Source: PALSA-505 sp963702235
GTDB taxonomy: Bacteria; Actinomycetota; Actinomycetes; Streptosporangiales; Streptosporangiaceae
Reading direction: 5' to 3'
NCBI GenBank assembly: GCA_963702235.1
Contig: CAVPBZ010000013.1
Coordinates: 434,001-498,000, forward strand
DNA length: 64,000 bases
Positions 16,848 to 25,018 of the stretch are shown piece after piece (position 1 is the first letter of the stretch; every line of letters begins with the position of its first letter). A program made the translations under genes and the position numbers. The notes under the pieces are model-generated. The model saw only the letters and a list, made by a program, of their open reading frames with translations. It made no database searches and was not told where the DNA came from.

Positions 16848-17663
16848 GTGCCGACAGGATGGGCCGCCCGGGCGCTTGACCGGGCCGGCCACGGGACCGA
16901 GGCGGCGGTACCGCGCGACGCCGCCACGGTCATGCTGGTGCGCGCGGCGGGCGCCGGGATCGAGGTCTACATGCTCCGGCGCAAGCAGAGCATGCCGTTC
17001 GCGCCAGGCGCCTCGGTGTTTCCCGGCGGCTCGGTGGACGTCCGCGACGCCGACAGCGAGGTGGCCTGGGCGGGCCCGGACGTGACCGAGTGGGCCAGGT
17101 GGCTGGGCACCACGCCGGAGCTGGCGCGCGGGTTGCTCTGCGCCGCCGTCCGGGAGACGTTCGAGGAGTCCGGTGTGCTGCTCGCCGGGCCCTCCGCGCA
17201 GGACATGACGCTGCCCGGGCCGCTCGACCTCGAACCCGACCGGCTGGCCCTGCTGGACCGCTCGCTCTCGCTGGCCGGCCTGCTCGCCCGCCGCGGTCTC
17301 GTGCTCCGGTCCGACCTGCTCAAGCCGTGGGCCCGCTGGATCACCCCGGCCGCGGAGGCCCGGCGGTACGACACCAGGTTCTTCGCCGCCGTGCTGCCGG
17401 CCGGCCAGCAGACCGCTGACATCCGGGACGAGGCGGACCAGGTGGCCTGGCTGCGGCCGGCCGACCTGCTCGCCGCGGCGCAGCGGCGCGAGGTCGCGCT
17501 GATGCCGCCGACGGCGGTCACGGTGGCCGAGCTGGCCGCCTGCCCCGACATCGACGCGGTCTTCGCGGCGCCGCGGGAGATCGTGCCGCTGCAGCCCGAG
17601 CTGGTCATGGAGGACGGCCAGGCCTGGCTGACCCTGCCGGAAGGGCTGGAGTACCCGCTGTGA
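16848..17663 (+). CDS. NUDIX hydrolase
   Basis: 271 residues. The fold runs AATVMLVRAAGAGIEVYMLRR, then GASVFPGGSVD; the Nudix box is partly degenerate, with CAAVRETFEESGVLL as the catalytic helix (REx2EE present). Nucleotide-diphosphate-linked substrates are expected; actual substrate unknown. The first standard start is the GTG at 16848, which lacks a ribosome binding site. A strong AAGGAGGG (16813-16820) sits six bases before an in-frame ATC at 16827, which would add seven residues. Overlaps the next gene by four bases. Confidence 0.85.
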   Translation: MPTGWAARALDRAGHGTEAAVPRDAATVMLVRAAGAGIEVYMLRRKQSMPFAPGASVFPGGSVDVRDADSEVAWAGPDVTEWARWLGTTPELARGLLCAAVRETFEESGVLLAGPSAQDMTLPGPLDLEPDRLALLDRSLSLAGLLARRGLVLRSDLLKPWARWITPAAEARRYDTRFFAAVLPAGQQTADIRDEADQVAWLRPADLLAAAQRREVALMPPTAVTVAELAACPDIDAVFAAPREIVPLQPELVMEDGQAWLTLPEGLEYPL

Positions 17664-18481
17664 CCGGTGACGCGGCGGCGATCGACGGATCCGGCAGCCA
17701 GTCGGCGCGATGCGTGCTGGCCCCCAACCCGTCACCGATGACGCTCGACGGCACCAACACCTGGCTGATCGCGGCGCCCGGCTCGTCGTCTGTCCTCGTG
17801 GTCGACCCGGGGCCCGCGGACGTGGGCCACCTGCAGCGGGTACGCGCCGAGGCGGCGCAGGACGGGCGCCGGGTCGAGCAGATCCTGCTCACCCACGGGC
17901 ATCCCGACCACTCCGACGGCGCCCGGCGGCTGGCCGGGCTGACCGGCGCTCCCGTCCGGGCGGCCGACCCCGCGCACCGGCTCGGCGGCGCCGGGCTCGG
18001 GCCCGGTGACGTGCTGACCGGGGCCGGCTGCGAGATCCGGGTGGTGGCCACCCCGGGGCACTCGGCCGACTCGGTGTGCTTCCTCATCCCGGCCGACCGC
18101 GTCCTGCTGACCGGCGACACGGTGCTCGGCCGCGGCACCACGGTGATCGCGGGCGACGGGAACCTCGGCGACTACCTGGGCTCGCTCGACCGGCTCCGGG
18201 CGCTGGCGGATGCGGCCGGGCTGGCCGCGCTGCTGCCCGGGCACGGGCCGGTGCTGCCCGACCCGGCCGGGACGCTGGACTACTACATCGGGCACCGCAG
18301 GGACAGGCTCGCCGAGGTCAGCGCCGCGCTGGCCGCGGGCGACCGGACCGCGGCGCAGATCGTGGCGCGGGTCTACGCCGACGTTGACCGGGGTCTGTGG
18401 CCGTTCGCGGAGTGGTCGGTCCGCGCGCAGCTCGACTACCTGGACGAGCGCGGTGAGCTGCCTTCTGACGTTCGGAAATAG
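17660..18481 (+). CDS. Metallo-beta-lactamase-fold hydrolase
   Basis: 273 residues. Metal-binding motifs appear in order: LTHGHPDHSDG (H-x-H-x-D-H), ATPGHSADS, LLTGDTVLG and a late LPGHGPV. The C-terminal helical part (HRRDRLAEVSAALAAGDRTA) resembles the LACTB2/RBD9-like branch, which includes nucleases and thioesterases. The start overlaps the NUDIX stop (GTGA). Substrate unknown. Confidence 0.87.
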   Translation: MTGDAAAIDGSGSQSARCVLAPNPSPMTLDGTNTWLIAAPGSSSVLVVDPGPADVGHLQRVRAEAAQDGRRVEQILLTHGHPDHSDGARRLAGLTGAPVRAADPAHRLGGAGLGPGDVLTGAGCEIRVVATPGHSADSVCFLIPADRVLLTGDTVLGRGTTVIAGDGNLGDYLGSLDRLRALADAAGLAALLPGHGPVLPDPAGTLDYYIGHRRDRLAEVSAALAAGDRTAAQIVARVYADVDRGLWPFAEWSVRAQLDYLDERGELPSDVRK

Positions 18482-18497
18482 CGGAGTCCGGCGTCTC

Positions 18498-19181
18498 TTA
18501 GCGTGCGCGCCTGCGCAGCCTTTCGGTGTCGAGCAGCACCACGGACCGGGCGGAGAGCTGGATCCAGCCCCTGGTGACGAAGTCGGCGAGCGCCTTGTTG
18601 ACCGTCTCCCTGGACGCGCCGACGAGCTGGGCCAGCTCCTCCTGAGTGAGGTCGTGGTTCACGTGCAGCCCGTCGGACTGCTCCTCACCGAACCGGCCGG
18701 CCAGGTCGAGCAGCTGCTTGGCCACCCGGCCCGGCACGTCGGTGAACACCAGGTCGGCCATCACGTCGTTGGCCCGGCGCAGCCGCTGGGCCAGCGCGCG
18801 GAGCAGGTGCAGCGCCACCTCGGGGCGGCCGGTCAGCCAGACCAGCAGCTTGTCATGGGCCAGCGCGGCCAGGTGCGCGTCGGTGATGGCCGAGGCGCTC
18901 GCGGTGCGCGGCCGCGGGTCGAACAGCGACAGCTCGCCGAACATCTCGCCGGGCCCGATCACGGACAGCAGGTTCTCCCTGCCGTCCGGCGCCGCCCGGG
19001 TGAGCTTGATCTTGCCGTCCAGCACCACGTACAGGCGGTCGCCGTCGTCGCCCTCGGCGAACAGCCGCTCGCCGCGGCCGAGTGCGACATCGGTCATGCG
19101 CGACCGCAGCGCCTTCGCCTCGCCGGAGTCGAGCGCCTCGAACAACGGCGCCCGGCTCAGCACGTCCAGGCGGTCATCCAC
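18498..19181 (-). CDS. crp: Crp/Fnr-family regulator, actinobacterial Crp type
   Basis: 227 residues. A cyclic-nucleotide-binding domain (GERLFAEGDDGDRLYVVLDG, then GEMFGELSLFD with the phosphate-binding cassette, PRTASASA) is followed by the Crp helix-turn-helix LTQEELAQLVGASRETVNKAL. It closely resembles Crp of Streptomyces and mycobacteria, where it controls development and metabolism. I take the GTG at 19181, five bases after GGGAGG; a start at 19208 lacks such a site. It is convergent with the metallo-hydrolase and divergent from a NlpC/P60 gene. Confidence 0.9.
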   Translation of the reverse strand: MDDRLDVLSRAPLFEALDSGEAKALRSRMTDVALGRGERLFAEGDDGDRLYVVLDGKIKLTRAAPDGRENLLSVIGPGEMFGELSLFDPRPRTASASAITDAHLAALAHDKLLVWLTGRPEVALHLLRALAQRLRRANDVMADLVFTDVPGRVAKQLLDLAGRFGEEQSDGLHVNHDLTQEELAQLVGASRETVNKALADFVTRGWIQLSARSVVLLDTERLRRRAR

Positions 19182-19372
19182 CGGAGCCTCCCGCACACTT
19201 TTGCACACTCCTAGTGTTGCGCATCCACCGGCCCGCGCGCGACCTGGGAGTATGCCGCAGTTTTCCCGGTCGAAGCTGATCGCGACTCGCCGGCGTTATA
19301 AGCGCCGTTTTCTTTGCTGCGGCTATTTACAATGCGTAATGCATTCTGGCATGAGCGGCGGGAAGGGTCTAA

Positions 19373-20650
19373 ATGCGGGAGCGGCAACATCCGGTCCGGC
19401 GCAATGCGCTGAGAACGCTGGGTGCCTGCCTGCTGCTCGCGGCGGCCGCGGCCGGGCCGCCGGGACTGGCCCGGGCGTCCGGCCCGGGCCCGAGCGCGCG
19501 GGACGTGCACGCGGCGGCCGGGCAGGTCAGCAACCGCGCGGCGGAGCTCAGCGCGGCCCGGGTACAGCTCGCGGCGGCCAACGCGCGGCTGGCCAGCCTG
19601 CGGGTGCAGGCCGAGGTGGTCATCGAGCGCTATGACCGGACCCTGGTGGCCATGCACCAGGCAGCGGTGGCCTACCAGGCGGCGCAGGCCCGCCTGGCCA
19701 GGGCGGCGACGGCGGTGCAGTCGAGCCACCGGCAGGTCGCGGCGATGGCCGCCCACGAATACGAGGCGGGTGCCGGATTCGGCACGATGGCCGCGATGCT
19801 GGGCAATTCCGGCGGGCCGCAGGCTTTCCTGAGCGGGACGGCTGCCGAGCAGCAGCTCGCGCAGCAGGGCTCCGACGTGCTGGTGCAGAGCCAGGCGACC
19901 AAGATCGTGGCGAACGTGTTCCGCGCGCAGGCCAGGCGGGCGCTGGACAGCGAGCGGGCCGCGGCCAGGCGGGCCAAGGCGCTCAAGGTCGCGGTCGAGG
20001 CGGCAGTCGCCAGCCAGACCGCGGCGGTGCAGGCCAGCGCGGCGAGCACGAAGCGGCTGGAGAAGGCGCTCGGCGCCGCCCGGGCGCACGAGTACCAGCT
20101 GCAGCAGGCCAGGGCGCGCGCCCTGGCCGCGGCGCAGGCAAGGCGGCAGGCCCAGCAGGCCGCCGCGGCCGCCGCTTCCGGAGGCTCCGGCGGTTCCGGG
20201 TCCGGCGGGTACACGCCGACGATCGCTCCCGGCGGGTCGTCCTCCTGGGCCTCCAACTACTCGCTGGACCAGGGCGCCAGCGCGGCCGCGGGCAACGCGG
20301 CCGCGGACTGGGCGCTCACCCAGATCGGCAAGCCCTACCAGTGGGGTGCCGCCGGGCCCTCCACCTACGACTGCTCCGGGCTGACGATGGAAGCGTGGGC
20401 CCACGCCGGCGTGTCGATCCTGCACTGGACCGGCTTCCAGTGGCCGTCCGGCCCGCACATCCCGATCGGCCAGCTGCGCCGCGGCGACCTCGTCTTCTAC
20501 GCCACGAACATCGCGGACCCCGCCACCATCCACCACGTCGGGATGTACATCGGTAACGGGGAGATGGTGGACGCGCCGTATACCGGGGCGTTCGTCCGGA
20601 TCGACAGCATCTACTGGACCGGGCTGATCGGGGCCACCCGCCCGGCCTGA
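19373..20650 (+). CDS. Secreted NlpC/P60 peptidoglycan endopeptidase
   Basis: 425 residues. A signal peptide (LGACLLLAAAAAGPPGLARA) is followed by a long Ala-rich coiled coil (residues ~45-265), a Gly/Ser linker and a C-terminal NlpC/P60 domain. The catalytic Cys is in YDCSGLTMEAW and the His in HHVGMYIG. It should cut peptide cross-bridges in the wall, with the coiled coil regulating or anchoring it. GGAAGGG precedes the ATG. The upstream region (19209-19372) is AT-rich for this genome. Confidence 0.92.
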   Translation: MRERQHPVRRNALRTLGACLLLAAAAAGPPGLARASGPGPSARDVHAAAGQVSNRAAELSAARVQLAAANARLASLRVQAEVVIERYDRTLVAMHQAAVAYQAAQARLARAATAVQSSHRQVAAMAAHEYEAGAGFGTMAAMLGNSGGPQAFLSGTAAEQQLAQQGSDVLVQSQATKIVANVFRAQARRALDSERAAARRAKALKVAVEAAVASQTAAVQASAASTKRLEKALGAARAHEYQLQQARARALAAAQARRQAQQAAAAAASGGSGGSGSGGYTPTIAPGGSSSWASNYSLDQGASAAAGNAAADWALTQIGKPYQWGAAGPSTYDCSGLTMEAWAHAGVSILHWTGFQWPSGPHIPIGQLRRGDLVFYATNIADPATIHHVGMYIGNGEMVDAPYTGAFVRIDSIYWTGLIGATRPA

Positions 20651-20660
20651 CGCCCTGGCG

Positions 20661-22292
20661 TCAGTGTCCGGAGGCCAGCTGGACGATCCGGATGATGACC
20701 AGGATCATCGCCACCGCCAGGTACAGCCGCAGCGCCGACATGCCGATCTTGCGGCCGGCTGACATGACCGGCCGGTCCAGCAGCGTCAGCGGGGGCATCC
20801 GCCAGCTACTCCGCCCGGCGCGGTCCACCGGCAGGCTGGCCACCGAGCCCGGCCGCACCCGCCGGGCCAGGGCAACGCCGCCGGCCAGCACCGAGGCGGC
20901 GGCGCAGGAGATCATGATCGTCACGATCTGCCCGGCGGTGATCGCCGGGAAGAGTACCGACGCGGTGAGCACCACCGACAGCGTAATCAGCACGGCCACG
21001 ACCACCGAGGTGAACAGGTTGGTCAGCCGCCCGTTGACCCACGGCCCGAGCACCGCCCGGTCGTTGCAGAGCAGCAGCAGGAACACCGTCGCCGACGGCA
21101 GCAGCACCCCGGCCAGGACCTGCACGCCCTCGGTCAGCAGCCCGAGCGGCGAGCCGGGGATGAGCACCACGGCGGCGGCCGCGACGACCAGGCCGGCGTA
21201 GATGGCGTAGAACCCCTTGGCGCCCTTCACGCCGCGGTGCAGGGAGTGCTTGAGGCCGAATACGTCACCGATGGCGTACGCGGTGGACAGCGACACCGCG
21301 AACGCGCCGATGACCGAGGCGTCCAGCAGCGCGATCGCGAACAGCACCCCGGCCATCCGGCCGGCGTAAGCGCTCAGCCCCTGGGCCAGCCCGGCCGCGT
21401 CGGCGAAGTGGCCGAGGCCGCGGGTGCCGGCGAAAGCGGCGGTGGTGGCGCCCATCAGCGCGGCGGCGCCGGCCACCACGACGGCGATGCCGATCCACAG
21501 GTCGGCCTTCTCGTACTTCATGAACCGAGGGGTGATCCGCTTGTCGATGACGTAGCTCTGCTGGAAGAACAGCTGCCAGGGGGCGACGGTGGTGCCGACG
21601 ATCCCGATGATCAGCAGCATGACCGTGGACAGGTGCCCGGCGCCGCCGGGCAGCTGCGGGAGCACGAAGCCCTGCGCCATCTGCGAGGCCCGCGGGTGGG
21701 CAAGGAAGTAGACCGGGATCAGCAGCAGGCTGCCGACGCAGAACACCATGGCCATCCGCTCGAACCGCCGGAAGCTGCCGGTGAACGCCGAGCCGATGAT
21801 CACGACCGCGGCCAGCGCTACCGCGGCGGCCTCGGGCAGGCCCAGGTAGCCGGCCGCGAGCGTGATGCCGATGAACTCGGTGATGATCGTCAGCGCGTTC
21901 AGCAGGAACAGGTCGATGACGCTGAACGCGCCCCAGAACTTGCCGAACCGCTCGAGGATCAGCCGGGCGTGCCCGACGCCGGTCACCGAGCCGAGCCGCA
22001 GCACCATCTCCTGGTTCACGTACAGCACGGGCACCAGCAGCAGCAGGGTCCAGAGCAGACGGGTGCCGTAGTTCTGGCCGGCCTGGCCGTAGGTGGCGAA
22101 CGCGCCGGCGTCGTTGTCGCCGACCATCACGATCAGCCCGGGGCCGACGATCGCCATCAGGGTCTTGAGGGTCGCCGGCAGGCCGCGCCGGGGCGCGGCG
22201 TCGTCGAGCCGGATGGTGCCGAGCGCGCCGCGGATGTCGCCCACGTGCTCGGAGTCGAGCACCGCGCTGCGGACCTCAGCCGTCGTGGCCAT
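20661..22292 (-). CDS. Nramp-family metal transporter, probably magnesium
   Basis: 543 residues with ~11 transmembrane helices. It is homologous to Nramp, but TM1 has GDNDAGAFATYGQ in place of DPGN and TM6 has VAPWQLFFQQ in place of the MPHN-like motif, so the transition-metal site is altered, as in the Nramp-related magnesium transporters. An M-box magnesium riboswitch lies in the leader, which supports Mg2+ as substrate. GGGAGG upstream fixes the ATG at 22292. It ends 10 bases from a convergent NlpC/P60 gene. The ion is an inference. Confidence 0.9.
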   Translation of the reverse strand: MATTAEVRSAVLDSEHVGDIRGALGTIRLDDAAPRRGLPATLKTLMAIVGPGLIVMVGDNDAGAFATYGQAGQNYGTRLLWTLLLLVPVLYVNQEMVLRLGSVTGVGHARLILERFGKFWGAFSVIDLFLLNALTIITEFIGITLAAGYLGLPEAAAVALAAVVIIGSAFTGSFRRFERMAMVFCVGSLLLIPVYFLAHPRASQMAQGFVLPQLPGGAGHLSTVMLLIIGIVGTTVAPWQLFFQQSYVIDKRITPRFMKYEKADLWIGIAVVVAGAAALMGATTAAFAGTRGLGHFADAAGLAQGLSAYAGRMAGVLFAIALLDASVIGAFAVSLSTAYAIGDVFGLKHSLHRGVKGAKGFYAIYAGLVVAAAAVVLIPGSPLGLLTEGVQVLAGVLLPSATVFLLLLCNDRAVLGPWVNGRLTNLFTSVVVAVLITLSVVLTASVLFPAITAGQIVTIMISCAAASVLAGGVALARRVRPGSVASLPVDRAGRSSWRMPPLTLLDRPVMSAGRKIGMSALRLYLAVAMILVIIRIVQLASGH

Positions 22293-22410
22293 GGTGATAC
22301 CTCCCTCTGCCCGGTCCGGGGCATCTCGGGAGGCACGCGGCATCCGTCCGCGCTGCGCTCACGCGCAGCAAGCGGCCGGGTCAGGAAAAGACTTCGCGCA
22401 GGGCGGGCGG

Positions 22411-22476
22411 TTACCGCGTGCCGGAGGAAAACGAGGACGTGCTGGAGCGGGGCCGATGATGACCCGGTCTATCCAT
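22411..22476 (-). CDS. Leader peptide (21 codons) between M-box and transporter
   Basis: A frame of 21 codons whose ATG follows a strong GGAGGAGG by six bases. The peptide is rich in Ser, Arg, His and Pro and ends 118 bases before the transporter start. A CCTCCC ~40 bases upstream could pair with its ribosome binding site. It looks like a regulatory upstream ORF, comparable in position to leader ORFs of some Mg2+ transporter genes. No homology is claimed. Confidence 0.5.
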   Translation of the reverse strand: MDRPGHHRPRSSTSSFSSGTR

Positions 22477-22503
22477 GTCCCGCCTCCTCCGGTTGTGACA
22501 CGC

Positions 22504-22560
22504 GAGGGTGTCCGCCTGTACCTGGCACACGGGAGGATTCCGGCCGGAGCCGGGACACCC
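22504..22560 (-). promoter_or_regulatory. Stem-loop after the M-box (candidate expression platform)
   Basis: GGACACCC at 22506-22513 and GGGTGTCC at 22553-22560 (read on the minus strand in the reverse order) form an 8-bp stem directly after the aptamer, enclosing a second GC-rich hairpin and the CCTCCC segment. No U-tract follows, so termination may be Rho-dependent or control may be translational. Confidence 0.45.
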
Positions 22561-22716
22561 CTTCTCGTCAGAGCTTTGGCACGACACGACGTAGCACCCG
22601 CCGGTGCAGCCACTTCGGGTCACCCCTTAGCCCGGGGAGACCTGTCCTGACCCTGGGCGTCTCTCGACGTCGTGGGATCAGTGGCCTGTGTTCGCGTCGA
22701 CGCCTCACCGAACGAG
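22561..22716 (-). ncRNA. M-box (ykoK leader) magnesium riboswitch
   Basis: On the minus strand the leader starts CTCGTTCGGTGAGGC, continues with GTCGAGAGACGCC and AGGGTCAGGACAGG, has GTGGCTGCACCGG, and ends GTGCCAAAGCTC-n-ACGAGAAG. These match the conserved M-box blocks in order (GGTGAGGC, GACGCCAAxGGGTCA, GTGCTAAAGCTC). The outer CTCGT/ACGAG pair would form P1. In bacteria the M-box senses Mg2+ and shuts off Mg2+ transport genes. Length ~156 nt is typical. Confidence 0.88.
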
Positions 22717-22783
22717 GTGCCTACTGCCTGAACACCTTACCTTCCCGGTAACTTCCCGGGCAAAAGCAGCAGCGGGCGCGGGG

Positions 22784-23275
22784 TCAGTATCCCGCCGCGG
22801 CCGCCCGCTCGCGGCAGGACAGGATCTCCGCGTCGGCGTCCGCGCGGGGTACCCAGGAGGTGCCGCCCTGCACGGACTTGCCCGGCTCGAGCTCCTTGTA
22901 GACCTCGAAGAAATGCTGGATCTCCAGCAGGTCGAACTCGGGGACCTGGCCGATGTCCTGCAGCCGCTCCATCCGCGGGTCCGTGGCCGGCACGCACAGC
23001 ACCTTGTCGTCCTTGCCCATCTCGTCCCGCATCCGGAACATGCCGATGGCCCGGCACCTGATCACGCAGCCAGGGAAGGTGGGCTCCTCCAGGATCACCA
23101 GCGCGTCGAGCGGGTCGCCGTCGTCGGCCAGGGTGTCCTCGACGAAGCCGTAGTCGGCCGGGTACCTGGTCGAGGTGAAGAGCATCCGGTCCAGCCGGAT
23201 CCGGCCGGTCTCGTGGTCCATCTCGTACTTGTTCCGCTGCCCCTTGGGGATCTCGATGATCACGTCGAAGTCCAC
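22784..23275 (-). CDS. ppa: Inorganic pyrophosphatase
   Basis: 163 residues of the soluble family I enzyme, which hydrolyses pyrophosphate. Visible: FDVIIEIPKGQRNKYE, then DYGFVEDTLADDGDPLDALV with the metal-binding Asp cluster (D-x-D-P-x-D). GTG start gives the standard N-terminus. The C-terminus is normal. It is divergent from dacB. Confidence 0.95.
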   Translation of the reverse strand: MDFDVIIEIPKGQRNKYEMDHETGRIRLDRMLFTSTRYPADYGFVEDTLADDGDPLDALVILEEPTFPGCVIRCRAIGMFRMRDEMGKDDKVLCVPATDPRMERLQDIGQVPEFDLLEIQHFFEVYKELEPGKSVQGGTSWVPRADADAEILSCRERAAAAGY

Positions 23276-23442
23276 GATGTCGCCCCATCCGTTGCGGCAG
23301 GCCGCGCTCTGTGAGCAGGCCGGATTCTCCTGCCCACACCTTAATCGCCGTCATCGCCGCCGCGCCGGCGCTATCCGGGCGCATCCGGCCGCCCGCCGGG
23401 CGTATACAAGAGTCCAGCATTCTCGGGAGAGGGGAAATCGCC

Positions 23443-24926
23443 ATGGCCCAGCCGCCCCGCGGCGGTGCGGCACGCCGCCGCGCCCGGATAATGGCGATTG
23501 CCGCGCTTGCGTTGCTGAACGTGCTCACGATCGGGGCCGGCGGCGCGCTCGCCAGGCTGCTCCCCGGCCGCCTCGCGCTGTGGAAGATCCCGGTGGTGGC
23601 CAGCCGCGCCGCCGTCCGGCCTGACGCGCTGCTCGCCGGGACGGGGGCCGACGGCCAGCGGCCGGCCGGGCCGCGCTGTCGGCCAGCCTGTCCGGCCTGC
23701 TGTCGGCCGCGGCGCTCGGCTCGCACGTGTCGGCGGTCGTCGCGGACCAGGCCTCGGGCAAGGTGCTGTTCTCGCTGAACGGCACCTCGCCCGCGGAGCC
23801 AGCGTCCACCGCGAAACTGGCTACCGCGACCGCGGCGCTTGACGTCCTCGGCCCGGCCGCGCGGTTCACCACCCGGGTCGTCGAGCGCGCCGCGGCGGGC
23901 CACGGCGCGGGCCGCGGGCCGGCCAGGGTCGTCCTGGTCGGCGGCGGCGACCCGACGCTGACCGCGGGCCGGCCCCCGGCCGCGGCTACCCCGGCCGGCC
24001 ACGCTGCGGGCGCTGGCCGCGGTCACCGCCCGGGCGCTGGCCGCCCAGCACCGCCGCGCGGTGCGGCTCGGCTATGACACCTCGCTGTACCGCGGGCCCG
24101 GACTGGCGCCCGGCTGGACCCCGAGCTACGTGACGACGGGCAACGTCACCGCGATCACCTCGCTCGAGGTTGACCAGGGCAGGCTGCTGCCGAACGGGCG
24201 GCCCGAGGATGCCGACGACCCGGGGAACCTGCGGCCGCGCTCGCTCACCCCGGCCGCCGACGCGGCGGCCGCGTTCGCCGCTTCCTGGCCGGGGACGGCA
24301 TCAAGGTCGAGGGTGCGCCCGCGCCGGCCGCCGCCCCGCGGGCGGCCCGGCAGATCGCCGCGGTCACGTCGCCGCCGCTCGCGGCGATCGTCGAGCAGAT
24401 GCTCACCGAGAGCAACAACGTGATCGCCGAGAACCTGGCCAGGCACGTCGCGCTCGCCACCGGCGCGCCGGCCTCGTTCAGCGGGGCCGCGGGCGCGGTG
24501 ACGACGGTGCTCCGGCGGCTGCACGCCGGGACCGGCGTGCAGCTGGTGGACGGCAGCGGCCTGTCCCCGGACGACCGGATCCCGGCGCTCACCCTGGTCC
24601 GCCTGCTGGGCGTCGCCGCGTCGGCCGGGCACCCGCAGCTACGGGCGGTCATCACCGGGATGCCGGTGGCCGGCTTCTCCGGGACGCTGGCCCCCGGGCA
24701 CAGCGTGTTCGGCAACCTGGCCGCGGCCGCCCGCGGCGTCGTCCGGGCGAAAACCGGGAACCTGGACACCGTGGTCGCGCTGGCCGGCCTGGTCTACGAC
24801 CGCGACGGGACCGTGCTCGCGTTCGCGTTCATGGCCGACCAGGTGCCGAAGGCACGGGACTTGCCGCTGGCCGCGGGCGTGATAGACCAGCTGGCCGACG
24901 TGCTAGCGGGCTGCGGCTGCGGCTGA
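23443..24926 (+). pseudogene. dacB: D-Ala-D-Ala carboxypeptidase DacB/PBP4, frameshifted
   Basis: The coding signal is continuous but uses different frames in turn. Frame changes fall near 23670, 23986, 23991 and 24281; each is explained by loss of one base at a G/C run. Around them the protein is well kept: membrane or signal segment, ASTAK (SxxK) near 23804, ESNNV (SxN) at 24411 and AKTGN (KTG) at 24750. Family members trim peptidoglycan stem peptides. Four deletions with all catalytic motifs intact suggest sequence errors or very recent loss. Start ATG at 23443. Marked pseudogene as sequenced. Confidence 0.75.
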
Positions 24927-25018
24927 GCCCGCCGCGGCCGGCGGGCTGGGCCCGGCGGACGGGGCCGAGCCTGGACGTCGGCGGCCGGGGACCCCCGTGC
25001 GGGACGTACGGTGGAGGC

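Noticed and set aside
22737..24026. A 429-codon minus frame over ppa and dacB
   Set aside because: It is antisense or out of frame with two recognised genes and has a biased, non-protein-like composition.
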